From Endomicrobiales bacterium (GTDB lineage: Bacteria > Elusimicrobiota > Endomicrobiia > Endomicrobiales > JAFGGC01): a stretch of DNA of 64,000 nucleotides. The translations under genes and the position numbers were made by a program. A model generated the notes under the pieces. The model worked only from the letters and a program-made list of their open reading frames with translations. It ran no database searches and had not been told where the DNA came from. How positions within the stretch are numbered: the first letter of the stretch is position 1; each line of letters opens with the position of its first letter. The stretch covers positions 1-64,000 of the forward strand of contig JAFGGC010000034.1 in assembly GCA_016930715.1 (NCBI GenBank). Direction: 5' to 3'. Positions 49,826-58,115 of the stretch are shown here, in pieces.

Positions 49826-51017
49826 GGTTCAGTATCCTTTTTTTCAGAATGATTGCCGAAAGCCCCAGGGAAAACCCGCCGAGCGCTATGGTCAGAGGCG
49901 CCGAGATGTAATGCGCCAGGGAGCCGGCCACGAGGCTTCCTACGGGCATGAAACCCATGAAGGCCATTACGAAAAAGCCCATAATGCGCCCGCGCATTTT
50001 TTCGGGCGAGGTCATTTGTATCAGAGTGTTGGAAAAGCCGAGCTGTATCACCATCGCGTATCCCGCGACCGCAAGCGTCAACAGGGCGAACGGGACGTTC
50101 CGCACCAGCGCGAATACGCTCATGCACGCGGCGATTCCCCAGGCGCCTGCGTAAATTACCTTTGGCAGGCCTTCGGTCGTTTTTCTGGACGCTATCTGAA
50201 ACGTCGCAAGCACCGCGCCGGTCCCGAGCGCGGCCATGAACATGCCAAAGCCCTTGGCTCCGAGGCCGTAGATATCCTTGGCGAATATGGGCATCAGCGT
50301 GACTGGAAAGACGCCTACAAGCCCGGTGACGGAGAGCAGGAGAAGTATCGAAGAAATATGCGGAGTGCCCTTGACGTAGGAAATGCCCTCGCGGAATTTC
50401 TCGACAATTGAAATTTCCCGGGAGTCGTCGTGAACCCTCGCGGGTACTATGTAGTAAAGAGCGATTATCGCGGCTATGTAGGTGACGCCGTTTAATACGA
50501 AGCAGAGGCCTTCGCCGAATTTGCTGATGAGCAGTCCGCCGATGGCGGGCCCGACCAGACGGGCGCTGTTGAAAAGCATGCCGTTAAGGCCTATGGCGTT
50601 CATCAGGTCGTTCTTGGGGACTATTTCCATGAGGAACGCCTGCCTGAACGGCATGTCGAACGCGGCGACGACGCCCAAAAAAGTCGATATGGCGAATATG
50701 TGCCACATCTGTACAGTACCCGAATACACTAGCACGCCCAAAAGGAGGGCCTGAAGCATGGCGAAGAATTCTATCACTATCAGCGCTTTTCTTTTGTCTA
50801 TGTGGTCGGCTATCGCGCCGGTGAACGGGGAAAAAAGGACGAATATCTGGGTCACGAAACTGATGAACCCGAGAAGGAACGCCGAGCCGGTCAGCCTGTA
50901 AACCAGCCAGGGCGTCGCCACCATCTGGAGCCATATGCCCACGACCGAAATGAACTGGCCGGCGTAAAAAAACTGGTAGTTCCTGTGCCTGAACGATTTA
51001 AATATGGAATCCTTCAT
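49818..51017 (-). CDS. MFS transporter (EntS-like)
   Basis: A 399-residue major facilitator with about 12 hydrophobic segments. The signature 'GAIADHIDKRKALIV' and the EntS-like opening 'FKSFRHRNYQFFYAGQFIS' place it in the MFS_3 group of exporters, often for siderophores, macrolides or other small molecules. It begins a minus operon with its own promoter at 51045-51073. Substrate unknown. Confidence 0.88.
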   Translation of the reverse strand: MKDSIFKSFRHRNYQFFYAGQFISVVGIWLQMVATPWLVYRLTGSAFLLGFISFVTQIFVLFSPFTGAIADHIDKRKALIVIEFFAMLQALLLGVLVYSGTVQMWHIFAISTFLGVVAAFDMPFRQAFLMEIVPKNDLMNAIGLNGMLFNSARLVGPAIGGLLISKFGEGLCFVLNGVTYIAAIIALYYIVPARVHDDSREISIVEKFREGISYVKGTPHISSILLLLSVTGLVGVFPVTLMPIFAKDIYGLGAKGFGMFMAALGTGAVLATFQIASRKTTEGLPKVIYAGAWGIAACMSVFALVRNVPFALLTLAVAGYAMVIQLGFSNTLIQMTSPEKMRGRIMGFFVMAFMGFMPVGSLVAGSLAHYISAPLTIALGGFSLGLSAIILKKRILNHA

Positions 51018-51044
51018 TAGTTTTTCCTTAAAAACATATCGTTG

Positions 51045-51073
51045 AATATACTACAATTCTCTTGAAAAATCAA
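51045..51073 (-). promoter_or_regulatory. Sigma-70-type promoter of the MFS operon
   Basis: Minus strand: TTGATT (51073-51068), 17-base spacer, TATATT (51050-51045). Start predicted near 51038, about 20 bases before the ATG at 51017. Confidence 0.6.
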
Positions 51074-51109
51074 TACGTCCGACGGTATGAAGAGGCCGGC
51101 GGGCGCGGA

Positions 51110-51138
51110 TTGACATTAACGGGCTACTTTAGTACAAT
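51110..51138 (+). promoter_or_regulatory. Sigma-70-type promoter of the HD-GYP response regulator
   Basis: TTGACA at 51110-51115, 17-base spacer and TACAAT at 51133-51138. The predicted start near 51145 is only six bases before the ATG at 51151, and there is no Shine-Dalgarno, so the mRNA is probably leaderless. It is divergent from the MFS promoter. Confidence 0.72.
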
Positions 51139-51150
51139 TTATCCAGCGAC

Positions 51151-52107
51151 ATGGACAAAAAACCGCTGATACTGATAGCAGATGACGACGCCCAGGCGCT
51201 CGGCGTGCTTGAGCAGATAATGACCGCCCATGGGTACGAGGTCGTCACCGCCAGCGAAGGCGTGAGCGCCCAGCAGAAGGTACTCGAAAGAACCCCCGAT
51301 CTGGTGATCCTCGACAACTACATGCCCGGCATTTCCGGAAGCGAAATAACAAGGCAGATAAAAAACAATCCGGCAACGCAGTTCGTGCCGGTCATAATGC
51401 TCACCGGGTTCACGGAAACGCCCGACAAGGTGGAAGCCATTGAATCAGGCGCCGACGATTTTGTCAACAAGCCGTACAAATCCGTGGAGCTTACAACCCG
51501 CATAAAATCGCTTCTTAAAGTCAAGGCTCTTCACGATGAGCTTGATTCCGCCGAAAGCGTTATTTTCGCCCTTGCCCGCGCGATCGAAGCCAAGGACAAT
51601 TACACGGTGGGCCATACCGAAAGGGTGAGCCAGTTCGCGCTCGTTGTCGGCTACAGGCTGGGATTGAGCACGGAAGAGATAGACGCCTTGAGAAAAGGCG
51701 GAATACTGCACGATATCGGAAAGATAGCCATACCGGATTCGATACTCAACAAGCCCGGCCGGCTCACGCCCGAGGAATTCGACACTATACGCACGCATCC
51801 GGACAGGGGCGAAAAGATCTGCAAGCCGCTCAATTCCGTGCAGTCGGCGCTCAAGATCGTCCGCCACCACCACGAGAAAATGGACGGGTCCGGATATCCG
51901 GACGGCCTCAGGGAAGACCAGATACCGGTCATTGCCCGGATAATGTCCATAGTTGACGTGTACGACGCCCTCACCACGACCCGTTCGTACAGGGCGGCGC
52001 TCTCGCACGATATAGCCATGTCTATCTTGGAAGAAGAAGCCCGCAAGGGCTGGTGGGACTGGGAAATTCTCGAGGAGTTCAGGGAAGTCGCCGGATCCCA
52101 TAACTGA
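51151..52107 (+). CDS. Response regulator with HD-GYP phosphodiesterase domain
   Basis: Residues 1-120 are a receiver domain: acidic pocket 'IADDDAQ' and phosphoacceptor D55 in 'LVILDNYMPG'; the usual switch Thr and Lys appear in 'MLTGF' and 'VNKPYK'. Residues about 140-318 are an HD-GYP domain with H187-D188 in 'LHDIGKIAIPD', 'THPDRGEKIC', 'RHHHEKMDGSGYPDGL' and 'DVYDALTT'. HD-GYP enzymes hydrolyse cyclic di-GMP. Thus it should lower the second messenger on a phosphorylation signal. The histidine kinase is not adjacent. Confidence 0.94.
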   Translation: MDKKPLILIADDDAQALGVLEQIMTAHGYEVVTASEGVSAQQKVLERTPDLVILDNYMPGISGSEITRQIKNNPATQFVPVIMLTGFTETPDKVEAIESGADDFVNKPYKSVELTTRIKSLLKVKALHDELDSAESVIFALARAIEAKDNYTVGHTERVSQFALVVGYRLGLSTEEIDALRKGGILHDIGKIAIPDSILNKPGRLTPEEFDTIRTHPDRGEKICKPLNSVQSALKIVRHHHEKMDGSGYPDGLREDQIPVIARIMSIVDVYDALTTTRSYRAALSHDIAMSILEEEARKGWWDWEILEEFREVAGSHN

Positions 52108-52117
52108 CCTTGCCGTC

Positions 52118-52146
52118 TTGAAAATCCATTCAAAAAAAGGTATCAT
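52118..52146 (+). promoter_or_regulatory. Sigma-70-type promoter upstream of the pfkA leader
   Basis: TTGAAA at 52118-52123, a 17-base spacer and TATCAT at 52141-52146, just after the response-regulator stop. A start near 52153 gives a leader of about 187 bases to the pfkA ATG at 52340. Confidence 0.55.
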
Positions 52147-52152
52147 TTTTAA

Positions 52153-52339
52153 TCCGTAAAAAATGAAGCTCCGTTTATTTACCGTTGTGTTATCCTAATA
52201 TTCTTCGGTGTAGCGGAATCCCCCGAAGCATCCGCGTACGCTAAACATCCGTCACGGAATCAATGGCGGGCAGCTTCGGCAAATCCCATCCTTCGTGTTC
52301 AACTGCGAAGGGGGATAAACGATTTATTGTAATTACGAT
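52153..52339 (+). other. Long pfkA leader with several hairpins
   Basis: No gene is seen in this stretch. CTTCGG (52203-52208) can pair with CCGAAG (52223-52228), and CCTTCG can pair with CGAAGG around 52290-52311, just before GGGGGATAAAC. Repeated CTTCGG/CGAAGG elements could make alternative folds. No known motif is recognised. Confidence 0.35.
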
Positions 52340-53299
52340 ATGAAAACGATTGGCGTTATCACATCAGGAGGGGACGCGCCCGGCATGAACGCCGTCATAA
52401 GGGCGGTGGTCAGGACAGCGGTCGCGTCCGGCCTTGAGGTCATAGGAATAGAGCGCGGTTTCGCGGGGTTGATAGAACAGCGCTACGTTCACCTTAACGC
52501 CCGGTCGGTGAGCGGCATTATTAACCGCGGGGGGACGATACTAAAGACCGTCCGGTGCGCGGAGATAAAGAGCGCTTCCGGAATGAAACGAGCCGTGGAC
52601 ACGCTAAAAGAAATCGGCGTTGACGGTCTTGTTATAATAGGCGGCGACGGCTCTCTGGCGGCGGGGAACGCTCTTTCAAAGCACGGCGTGAACGTCGTCA
52701 ACATACCGGCGTCTATCGACAATGACGTTTACGGCACCGACGAGACGGTTGGTTTCGATACGGCCCTTGACACGGCGGTGGACGCCGTCGACAAGATACG
52801 CGACACGGCCACCAGCCACGAGAGAATATTCATCGTCGAGGTGATGGGCAGGGAGCACGGTTTCCTGGCGCTTTCCATCGGGGTCGCGGCCGGGGCTGAG
52901 TTCGTGCTCATACCCGAGATGAGGTACGACCTGTCCGCGATCTGCGGGAAGTTGAAGGAAGCAAGGCAGCGCGGCAAGACGTCGCTTGTGATGATTTTTG
53001 CCGAAGGCGCGGGCAATCCGCAGGAATTCGCTTCAAGGATAACCAAGCGCACGGGTTTTGAAACGCGCGTCAGCGCGCTCGGTTATATTCAGAGAGGGGG
53101 TACTCCAACGGGAAGGTCGAGGATACTTGCCAGCCGTTTCGGAACCAGGGCGGTCGAACTCCTTCTTGGCGGCAGGAAAAACAGGCTCGTCGTCGTGTCC
53201 CGCGGCAGGATTTCCGACATACCCATATCGACCGCGATTCATAACGAAAAAAAACTCGACTTGTCCTTTTACAGGATGGCGAAGGAATTGTCGAAATAG
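52340..53299 (+). CDS. pfkA: ATP-dependent 6-phosphofructokinase
   Basis: PfkA phosphorylates fructose-6-phosphate in glycolysis. The protein of 319 residues has 'GVITSGGDAPGMNAVIRAVV', 'VIIGGDGSLAAG' with Gly104 (the ATP-type residue, where pyrophosphate enzymes have Asp), the catalytic loop 'IPASIDNDV' with the base Asp, 'VEVMGREHGFLAL' and 'LGYIQRGGTPTGRSR'. 'PASIDND' differs from the usual 'PGTIDND'. It has a long leader and its own candidate promoter. Confidence 0.95.
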   Translation: MKTIGVITSGGDAPGMNAVIRAVVRTAVASGLEVIGIERGFAGLIEQRYVHLNARSVSGIINRGGTILKTVRCAEIKSASGMKRAVDTLKEIGVDGLVIIGGDGSLAAGNALSKHGVNVVNIPASIDNDVYGTDETVGFDTALDTAVDAVDKIRDTATSHERIFIVEVMGREHGFLALSIGVAAGAEFVLIPEMRYDLSAICGKLKEARQRGKTSLVMIFAEGAGNPQEFASRITKRTGFETRVSALGYIQRGGTPTGRSRILASRFGTRAVELLLGGRKNRLVVVSRGRISDIPISTAIHNEKKLDLSFYRMAKELSK

Positions 53300-53341
53300 C
53301 ATAAATGAAAAATTGAAGCCTGCCACTGAATATTTGGCGGG

Positions 53342-53358
53342 CCCCGCCGGCGGCGGGG
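53342..53358 (+). other. GC hairpin overlapping the ribosome site of the cNMP-binding gene
   Basis: CCCCGCC (53342-53348), loop GGC, GGCGGGG (53352-53358). The 3' arm runs into the GGAGG of the ribosome site at 53358-53362, ten bases or so before the ATG at 53368. It may be a weak terminator for pfkA or restrict initiation. Confidence 0.45.
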
Positions 53359-53367
53359 GAGGAAAGA

Positions 53368-53832
53368 ATGGAACTGAACGAAATTGATGTTCAATGGGCG
53401 AAAGACACCCTGCGCAAGATCGATATCTTTTGCGGCTGTTCGGAATCCGAATTCACTCAGCTTGTCGGCGGCCTTGAGAAGAAGGAGTACAAGGCCAATT
53501 CGACCGTGCTTTTCCAGGGCGAGATATCGTGCCGGCTCTGCATAGTCAAATCCGGCAAGGTCTCGATAAACGTCCGCAAGGGCAAGGACAAGCTAAAAGT
53601 CGCGGAGCTTGAGCCAAACGCGTATTTCGGCGAGATATCCCTTCTGATGCCGCGCGCGGCTACCGCGACGGTAAAAGCAGAGATAGACAGCGAGATAGTA
53701 TTCCTCCCGGGGGAGGTCGTGCAGGCGCTGGTGAAAAACAATCCTTCGCTTGCCGGTACCATCAACAAAAAAATTCAGGAGCGCCTTGATTCGCACAAGG
53801 ACCCCGAGCATAAATCCGAACAGGGCAGTTAA
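53368..53832 (+). CDS. Cyclic-nucleotide-binding-domain protein
   Basis: A 154-residue protein that is almost only a CNBD: 'FCGCSESEFTQLVGGLEKKEY', 'LFQGEISCRLCIVKSGKVSI', 'ELEPNAYFGEISLLMPRAATATVKA' and 'LPGEVVQALVKN'. The phosphate-binding cassette reads 'FGEISLLMPRAATATVKA', which keeps the Gly-Glu but has Ala-Thr where cAMP binders usually have Arg-Ser. No DNA-binding helix is attached, so it is not a Crp-type regulator by itself. It lies between pfkA and tyrS. Confidence 0.88.
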   Translation: MELNEIDVQWAKDTLRKIDIFCGCSESEFTQLVGGLEKKEYKANSTVLFQGEISCRLCIVKSGKVSINVRKGKDKLKVAELEPNAYFGEISLLMPRAATATVKAEIDSEIVFLPGEVVQALVKNNPSLAGTINKKIQERLDSHKDPEHKSEQGS

Positions 53833-53835
53833 TCG

Positions 53836-55008
53836 ATGAACAAGCAGCTTGACAGGATACGACGTGGGGTAAACGAGATAATATCCGAAGACGAGCTAAA
53901 GAAGAAGCTCGCCAGGGGTAAGCCCTTGAGGATAAAGCTCGGAGTAGACCCGACCGCGCCGGACATTCACCTAGGGCATACCGTCTTGCTGAACAAGCTG
54001 AGAGTTTTCCAGGAACTGGGCCACCAGGTAGTGTTCCTCGTCGGCGATTTCACGGCCCGGATAGGCGATCCGTCAGGACGTTCTGAAACCCGCACCATGA
54101 TGGGCGAGGACGAAATCGCCAAGAACGCCAAGACCTATCAGGACCAGGTTTTCAAGATTCTCGACCGGTCGAAAACCGAGGTGGTCTTTAACAGCCACTG
54201 GCTCTATCCGCTTGGCATAGAAGGCCTTCTGAAGCTTGCCGGAAAATACACCGTGTCCCAGATGCTCGAGCGGGACGATTTTCACAAGCGGTTCGATTCC
54301 GAAAATCCGATATCCATAGTCGAGTTTTTGTATCCCCTGCTTCAGGGGTACGATTCGGTAGCGGTCAACGCCGACGTGGAACTCGGCGGCAACGACCAGA
54401 AATTCAACCTGCTTGTCGGCAGGGAGCTCCAGCGCGACGCCGGCCAGGAGCCGCAGGTGGTAATGACCCTGCCGCTCCTTGAGGGAACCGACGGCGTCAG
54501 GAAGATGTCAAAATCGTACGACAACTACATTGCCTTGAACGACTCGCCGAAGGACATGTTCGGCAAGATAATGTCCATACCGGACGCCGTGATGTTCAAG
54601 TATTTCGAGCTCCTGACCGACAGGGACATCGGCGAAGTAAAAAAACTTCATCCCCGCCAGGCGAAAGCCGAGCTCGCCGAGGAAGTGACGGCGCGCTACC
54701 ACGGCGCCGGCGCCGCCGGTACCGCGCGGGAAGAGTTTGACAGTTTTTTTTCACGAAAACAAATAAATACCGATACTATACCTGTATTTGAACTTCCGGA
54801 TGAACCTGTTGCATTTTCTGCGGCCATAACCAAGGCAAACCTTGCCGCAAGTAGAAAAGAAGCAAAGAGATTGATTGAGCAAGGGGCTTTTGAAATCAAT
54901 GGGCAGAAAATTACGGATGATAAGGTATTCACGCTTGAAAAAGAACAGATATGGAGGGTCGGAAAGAGGAAAATTAAAAGGATTATTCCTCAGAAACACA
55001 GAAAATGA
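53836..55008 (+). CDS. tyrS: Tyrosyl-tRNA synthetase
   Basis: A class I synthetase of 390 residues with HLGH at residues 45-48 (the HIGH signature), 'KMSKS' at 223-227 and a C-terminal S4-like RNA-binding domain ('[20 protein letters not shown]'). It charges tRNA-Tyr. It is the shorter 'TyrZ' type with '[21 protein letters not shown]'. The last 85 codons or so (from about 54745) are far more AT-rich than the rest, which may reflect a join with the AT-rich DNA that follows. The stop at 55008 is followed by a decayed nucleotidyltransferase gene. Confidence 0.96.
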   Translation: MNKQLDRIRRGVNEIISEDELKKKLARGKPLRIKLGVDPTAPDIHLGHTVLLNKLRVFQELGHQVVFLVGDFTARIGDPSGRSETRTMMGEDEIAKNAKTYQDQVFKILDRSKTEVVFNSHWLYPLGIEGLLKLAGKYTVSQMLERDDFHKRFDSENPISIVEFLYPLLQGYDSVAVNADVELGGNDQKFNLLVGRELQRDAGQEPQVVMTLPLLEGTDGVRKMSKSYDNYIALNDSPKDMFGKIMSIPDAVMFKYFELLTDRDIGEVKKLHPRQAKAELAEEVTARYHGAGAAGTAREEFDSFFSRKQINTDTIPVFELPDEPVAFSAAITKANLAASRKEAKRLIEQGAFEINGQKITDDKVFTLEKEQIWRVGKRKIKRIIPQKHRK

Positions 55009-55014
55009 AAAATT

Positions 55015-55567
55015 ATGGATTTTGAATCAGTATTTAGCTGATCTTGGAGAAATTTAAGAAAGAGAATATTGATTTCGGCTGATAGGTGGATTTGCTGTTC
55101 ATTCCGCTGGTTATACCAGGGCCACTGACGACATCGATTTTCTAATAAAATCGGAAGATATGAAGAAGGTCAAGGAGATTATGCTGTCTTACGGATACAG
55201 TTTGCTAAATGAGGACGAGGACATATCGAATTATTTGGGGAAAATGGAGGACCTCGGTAAAGTCGACTTCTTGCATGCTCATAGAAAATATTCCAGAGCA
55301 ATGCTTGTTAGGGCTGTTGACAAAGACATACTCGGCGGTAGTTTTAGAACAAAAGTAGTAATTCCCGAAGATATTATTGGTCTAAAGCTGCAGTCCGGCG
55401 TGAATGACCCGAAGAGACTCAAGAAGGATATGCTGGATATTGAGGCTTTGATAAGGATCAATCATAAAACACTTGATATGAATCTCGCGGGGGAATATTT
55501 TGACTTGTTTGAAAAAAAAGACGAGTTAAACCGGATTCTTGAAGGGATGGAAAATGTTGAGCGCTGA
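55015..55567 (+). pseudogene. Nucleotidyltransferase (AbiEii/MNT-like fold) with two frameshifts
   Basis: Joining three frames gives one plausible protein: 'MDFESVFS' from the ATG at 55015, then 'LILEKFKKENIDF' (55038 onward), then 'RLIGGFAVHSAGYTRATDDIDFLI' from 55076 and the intact remainder to 55567. The nucleotidyltransferase motif G-G-x-A with D-x-D is complete in the last part. Each change of frame equals one missing base (near 55038 and 55073). The frame from 55160 alone would lack the active site. Related proteins are minimal nucleotidyltransferases or antitoxin-like modules in mobile DNA. AT-rich. A sequencing error is possible. Confidence 0.75.
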
Positions 55568-55760
55568 AGAAAAAAAGGAACTAATTGCCGACGCACGTAA
55601 TATGCATCGAAGAAAGGCGTTTGCAAGATGCAAGGACGTTAACGTCAATAAATCAAATTCCTTGGATATATACATTAGGTTCTTGGCTGGTATCCAGAAG
55701 GTTTTCGGGCCTTTTAAAATTAGAAAAGAAAAATCTGTTACGGGCAATAACAAAATGTAA
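55554..55760 (+). CDS. Small partner protein of the nucleotidyltransferase module (68 aa)
   Basis: A basic 68-residue protein ('MLSAEEKKELIADARNMHRR', 'SLDIYIRFLAGIQKVFGPF') that resembles the small helical proteins often encoded just after nucleotidyltransferase genes. ATG at 55554 overlaps the preceding stop by 14 bases and follows GAAGGGATGG. The function is unknown; it is probably part of the same two-gene cassette. Family recognition here is from memory of the pattern and modest. Confidence 0.6.
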   Translation: MLSAEEKKELIADARNMHRRKAFARCKDVNVNKSNSLDIYIRFLAGIQKVFGPFKIRKEKSVTGNNKM

Positions 55761-55778
55761 AAATTTAAGAAAATAAAA

Positions 55779-55796
55779 TCCGGACGAAAGTCCGGA
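55779..55796 (+). other. GAAA-capped hairpin just upstream of the lpoB ribosome site
   Basis: TCCGGAC (55779-55785), GAAA loop, GTCCGGA (55790-55796): a perfect 7-bp stem with a GNRA tetraloop, four bases before AGGAGG at 55801. No T-run follows on the plus strand, so it is not a classical plus-strand terminator. It could stabilise or regulate the transcript. Confidence 0.6.
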
Positions 55797-55812
55797 AACA
55801 AGGAGGTTGAAC

Positions 55813-56427
55813 ATGGTTTTGAGACGTTTGTTCGTTTTTGCGGTTTTTGCGGCTGTGGCGGCGATGGGTTTGAGTTCGTGCGCTTCGACGCCTAAGGTCT
55901 CCCGAGTCGAAGTGGGCGAGCAGATAGACCTTTCGGGCGAATGGAACGACACGGATTCGCAGATGGTCTCCGCCGAGATGGTGCCGGATTCCTTAAGCTG
56001 GCCGTGGATCAAGGAATTCACGGAAAAGAAAGGGACCAAGCCCCGCGTCATAGTAGGAACGGTCGCCAACAAGAGCCACGAGCACATCAACACGGAAACT
56101 TTCGTAAAGGACCTTGAACGCGAGCTCATTAAATCGGGAAAGGTGGCTTTCGTGGCGTCGAAAGAGCAGAGAGGCGAGGTCCGCGAGGAGCGTATGGACC
56201 AGCAGGACAACGCCCGGGCTGATACAGTAAAGAGCATGGGGCAGGAGTACGGCGCCGACTACATGCTTAAAGGGCAGATAAACACGATACTTGACCAGGC
56301 GGGCAAGAAGCAGGTCAGGTTCTACCAGATAGAACTCGAGATGATAGACATGCTCTCGAACGAAAAGGTGTGGATAGGCCAGAAAAAAATAAAAAAAGAA
56401 GTGAAAAGGCCGAAATCGAAATTCTAG
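55813..56427 (+). CDS. lpoB: Penicillin-binding protein activator LpoB-like lipoprotein
   Basis: A lipoprotein of 204 residues: signal and lipobox 'GLSSCAS', then 'VEVGEQIDLSGEWNDTDSQ', 'KPRVIVGTVANKSHEHIN' and 'GADYMLKGQINTILDQ', the pattern of the LpoB/YcfM family. LpoB reaches from the outer membrane through the peptidoglycan to activate PBP1b. The ATG at 55813 follows AAGGAGGTTGAAC. It heads a cluster with two or three other lipoprotein-like genes. Confidence 0.9.
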   Translation: MVLRRLFVFAVFAAVAAMGLSSCASTPKVSRVEVGEQIDLSGEWNDTDSQMVSAEMVPDSLSWPWIKEFTEKKGTKPRVIVGTVANKSHEHINTETFVKDLERELIKSGKVAFVASKEQRGEVREERMDQQDNARADTVKSMGQEYGADYMLKGQINTILDQAGKKQVRFYQIELEMIDMLSNEKVWIGQKKIKKEVKRPKSKF

Positions 56428-56487
56428 TTAAGGCGGTTCGTAGTCCTTAGTTCGTGGTTCGTAGTTCATCATCCGGAGAATGATTAA

Positions 56488-57891
56488 ATGGTTTTTTCCT
56501 TCAGGAAAATGTCGTCTTTTCTCGTATGCGCGTTGCTGCTCGCGTCCTGCGCGACCAAAACCGCCTACTACAACGACCTGGGAAACCTCGTTTCTAACCG
56601 GAAATACTCCGAAGCTGCAAACCTCATAGAACAATCCAAGGAAAAAGAGTACGGCAAGAAGAACGCTCTCCTGTACTATCTTGACAGGGGAATGCTGCTT
56701 CATATTGCAGGCGATTACGCCGCAAGCAACGCCGCTTTCGAAAGGGCCAAACAGCTCGCCGCGGAATATTTCACGAAAAGCGTGACGACCGAGGCTTCTA
56801 CCCTCCTGGTGTCGGACAACATGCGCCCGTATTACGGGGAGGATTTTGAACGGGCGCTCATCAATGTCTTTTCCGCGCTGAATTACGTTTTCCTGGGCAA
56901 GGAATCCGAGGCGCTTGTCGAGGCCCGTCAGGTCGACCATTTCCTGAAGACCCTGCAGGTGGACTACGGCCACAAGAACACGTATCAGGAGGACGCCTTC
57001 GCCAGGTATCTGATGGGTATGCTCTATGAGAACCAGGGCCAGATCAATGACGCGTTCATCTCCTACAGGAAAGCGCTCGACGCCTACAGGATGTACGAAA
57101 AAGCATTCGGCGTGCCCTGCCCGAAGGACCTGCCGGGCGACGCGGTCAGGACCGCCCGCCGGATGGGTTTCAACGCCGAGATAAAGGAGATAGAAAAGAC
57201 CTGGGGCAGGACCGAAAGCAGCGCTGACGCCGGGGGTGAAGCTGTTGTTGTCGTGTATAACGGTTTTTCGCCGGAAAAAATCGACAGTTTTTTCGAAATA
57301 AGTTTCGGAAGGGGCTGGATTTACGTTGACCAGGTCAACGCGAAAGGAGAGGAAGCTCAGAAGGTGGAACAGGCAAGGGGCATAGCGAGGTCCATACTCT
57401 CCAAGGAAATAGTCAGGATGGCATTCCCGAAGTACACGCCCATCGGCTACAGGGTTAAGAATATAGGCGTATATTCCGGAGGTTCAAGCGTTCCCGGGAC
57501 GGTAGTAGAGGACATAGGCGCGATCGCCGAAAAAGGCCTGGAAGACAGGATAGGAAGGATAAGGGCAAGGACGATTGCCCGGTCGGTGATAAAGTTCGCG
57601 CTCGCGAAAAACATAAGCCAGAAGGTTGGGGACAAGAAAGGCGAGGTAGCCGGATGGCTGGCTAAAAAACTCCTGACAGTGGCGGCGACGGCCACCGAAC
57701 TCGCGGACAAGAGGTCGTGGCGTTCGCTTCCGGATAAGATAATCCTCGCGAGGATGCCGCTGCCCGAAGGCGAGCACGAAATAGTTTTAAAGCTTGCTGA
57801 CTCGCGGGGTGTCGAGGTGGCGTCAATGCCCGTGAAAGTGAGAATAAAAGACGGTAAAAAGACATTTGTCGTGGCCAGGGTGGCTCAATGA
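56488..57891 (+). CDS. COG3014-type lipoprotein with helical repeats
   Basis: A 467-residue lipoprotein with lipobox 'LLLASCA' and several TPR-like helical repeats ('GMLLHIAGDYAASNAAFERAK', 'GMLYENQGQINDAFISYRKALD'). It matches the uncharacterised COG3014 family, commonly found beside lpoB. The C-terminal third has a beta-rich domain ('LPEGEHEIVLKLADSRGVEV'). The ATG at 56488 follows GGAGAATGATTA; an inner ATG at 56509 is possible. Probably periplasmic, outer-membrane-anchored. Function unknown, but linked to PBP activation by context. Confidence 0.8.
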   Translation: MVFSFRKMSSFLVCALLLASCATKTAYYNDLGNLVSNRKYSEAANLIEQSKEKEYGKKNALLYYLDRGMLLHIAGDYAASNAAFERAKQLAAEYFTKSVTTEASTLLVSDNMRPYYGEDFERALINVFSALNYVFLGKESEALVEARQVDHFLKTLQVDYGHKNTYQEDAFARYLMGMLYENQGQINDAFISYRKALDAYRMYEKAFGVPCPKDLPGDAVRTARRMGFNAEIKEIEKTWGRTESSADAGGEAVVVVYNGFSPEKIDSFFEISFGRGWIYVDQVNAKGEEAQKVEQARGIARSILSKEIVRMAFPKYTPIGYRVKNIGVYSGGSSVPGTVVEDIGAIAEKGLEDRIGRIRARTIARSVIKFALAKNISQKVGDKKGEVAGWLAKKLLTVAATATELADKRSWRSLPDKIILARMPLPEGEHEIVLKLADSRGVEVASMPVKVRIKDGKKTFVVARVAQ

Positions 57892-57931
57892 GTTTTCTGT
57901 TCGCCCAGCGCGCGCGCGGAAGGAAGGTAAT

Positions 57932-58099
57932 ATGAGCAAGGTAAAGATGGTGGGCGGAATTATGCTGGTTTTGTCCGTGCTTTTCATCGTGGCCCTTGTC
58001 GTTCAAAGCAGGGTATTCTTTTTTATTCTTGATTTCGTGACGATAGCTGTCTGCGGTATCGGCGGCGCGCTGCTTTTTGTGGAGAAAAAACAGGGTTAG
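57932..58099 (+). CDS. Small membrane protein (55 aa)
   Basis: A 55-residue protein with two hydrophobic segments ('VGGIMLVLSVLFIVALVV', 'FILDFVTIAVCGIGGALLFV'). ATG at 57932 follows AAGGAAGG. It is embedded in the lipoprotein cluster. No known family recognised. Confidence 0.65.
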   Translation: MSKVKMVGGIMLVLSVLFIVALVVQSRVFFFILDFVTIAVCGIGGALLFVEKKQG

Positions 58100-58115
58100 A
58101 ACGCGGAGTTATCAG

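Noticed and set aside
55779-55796. Rho-independent terminator for the plus strand
   Set aside because: No T-run follows the stem on the plus strand; the following bases are AACAAGGAGG.
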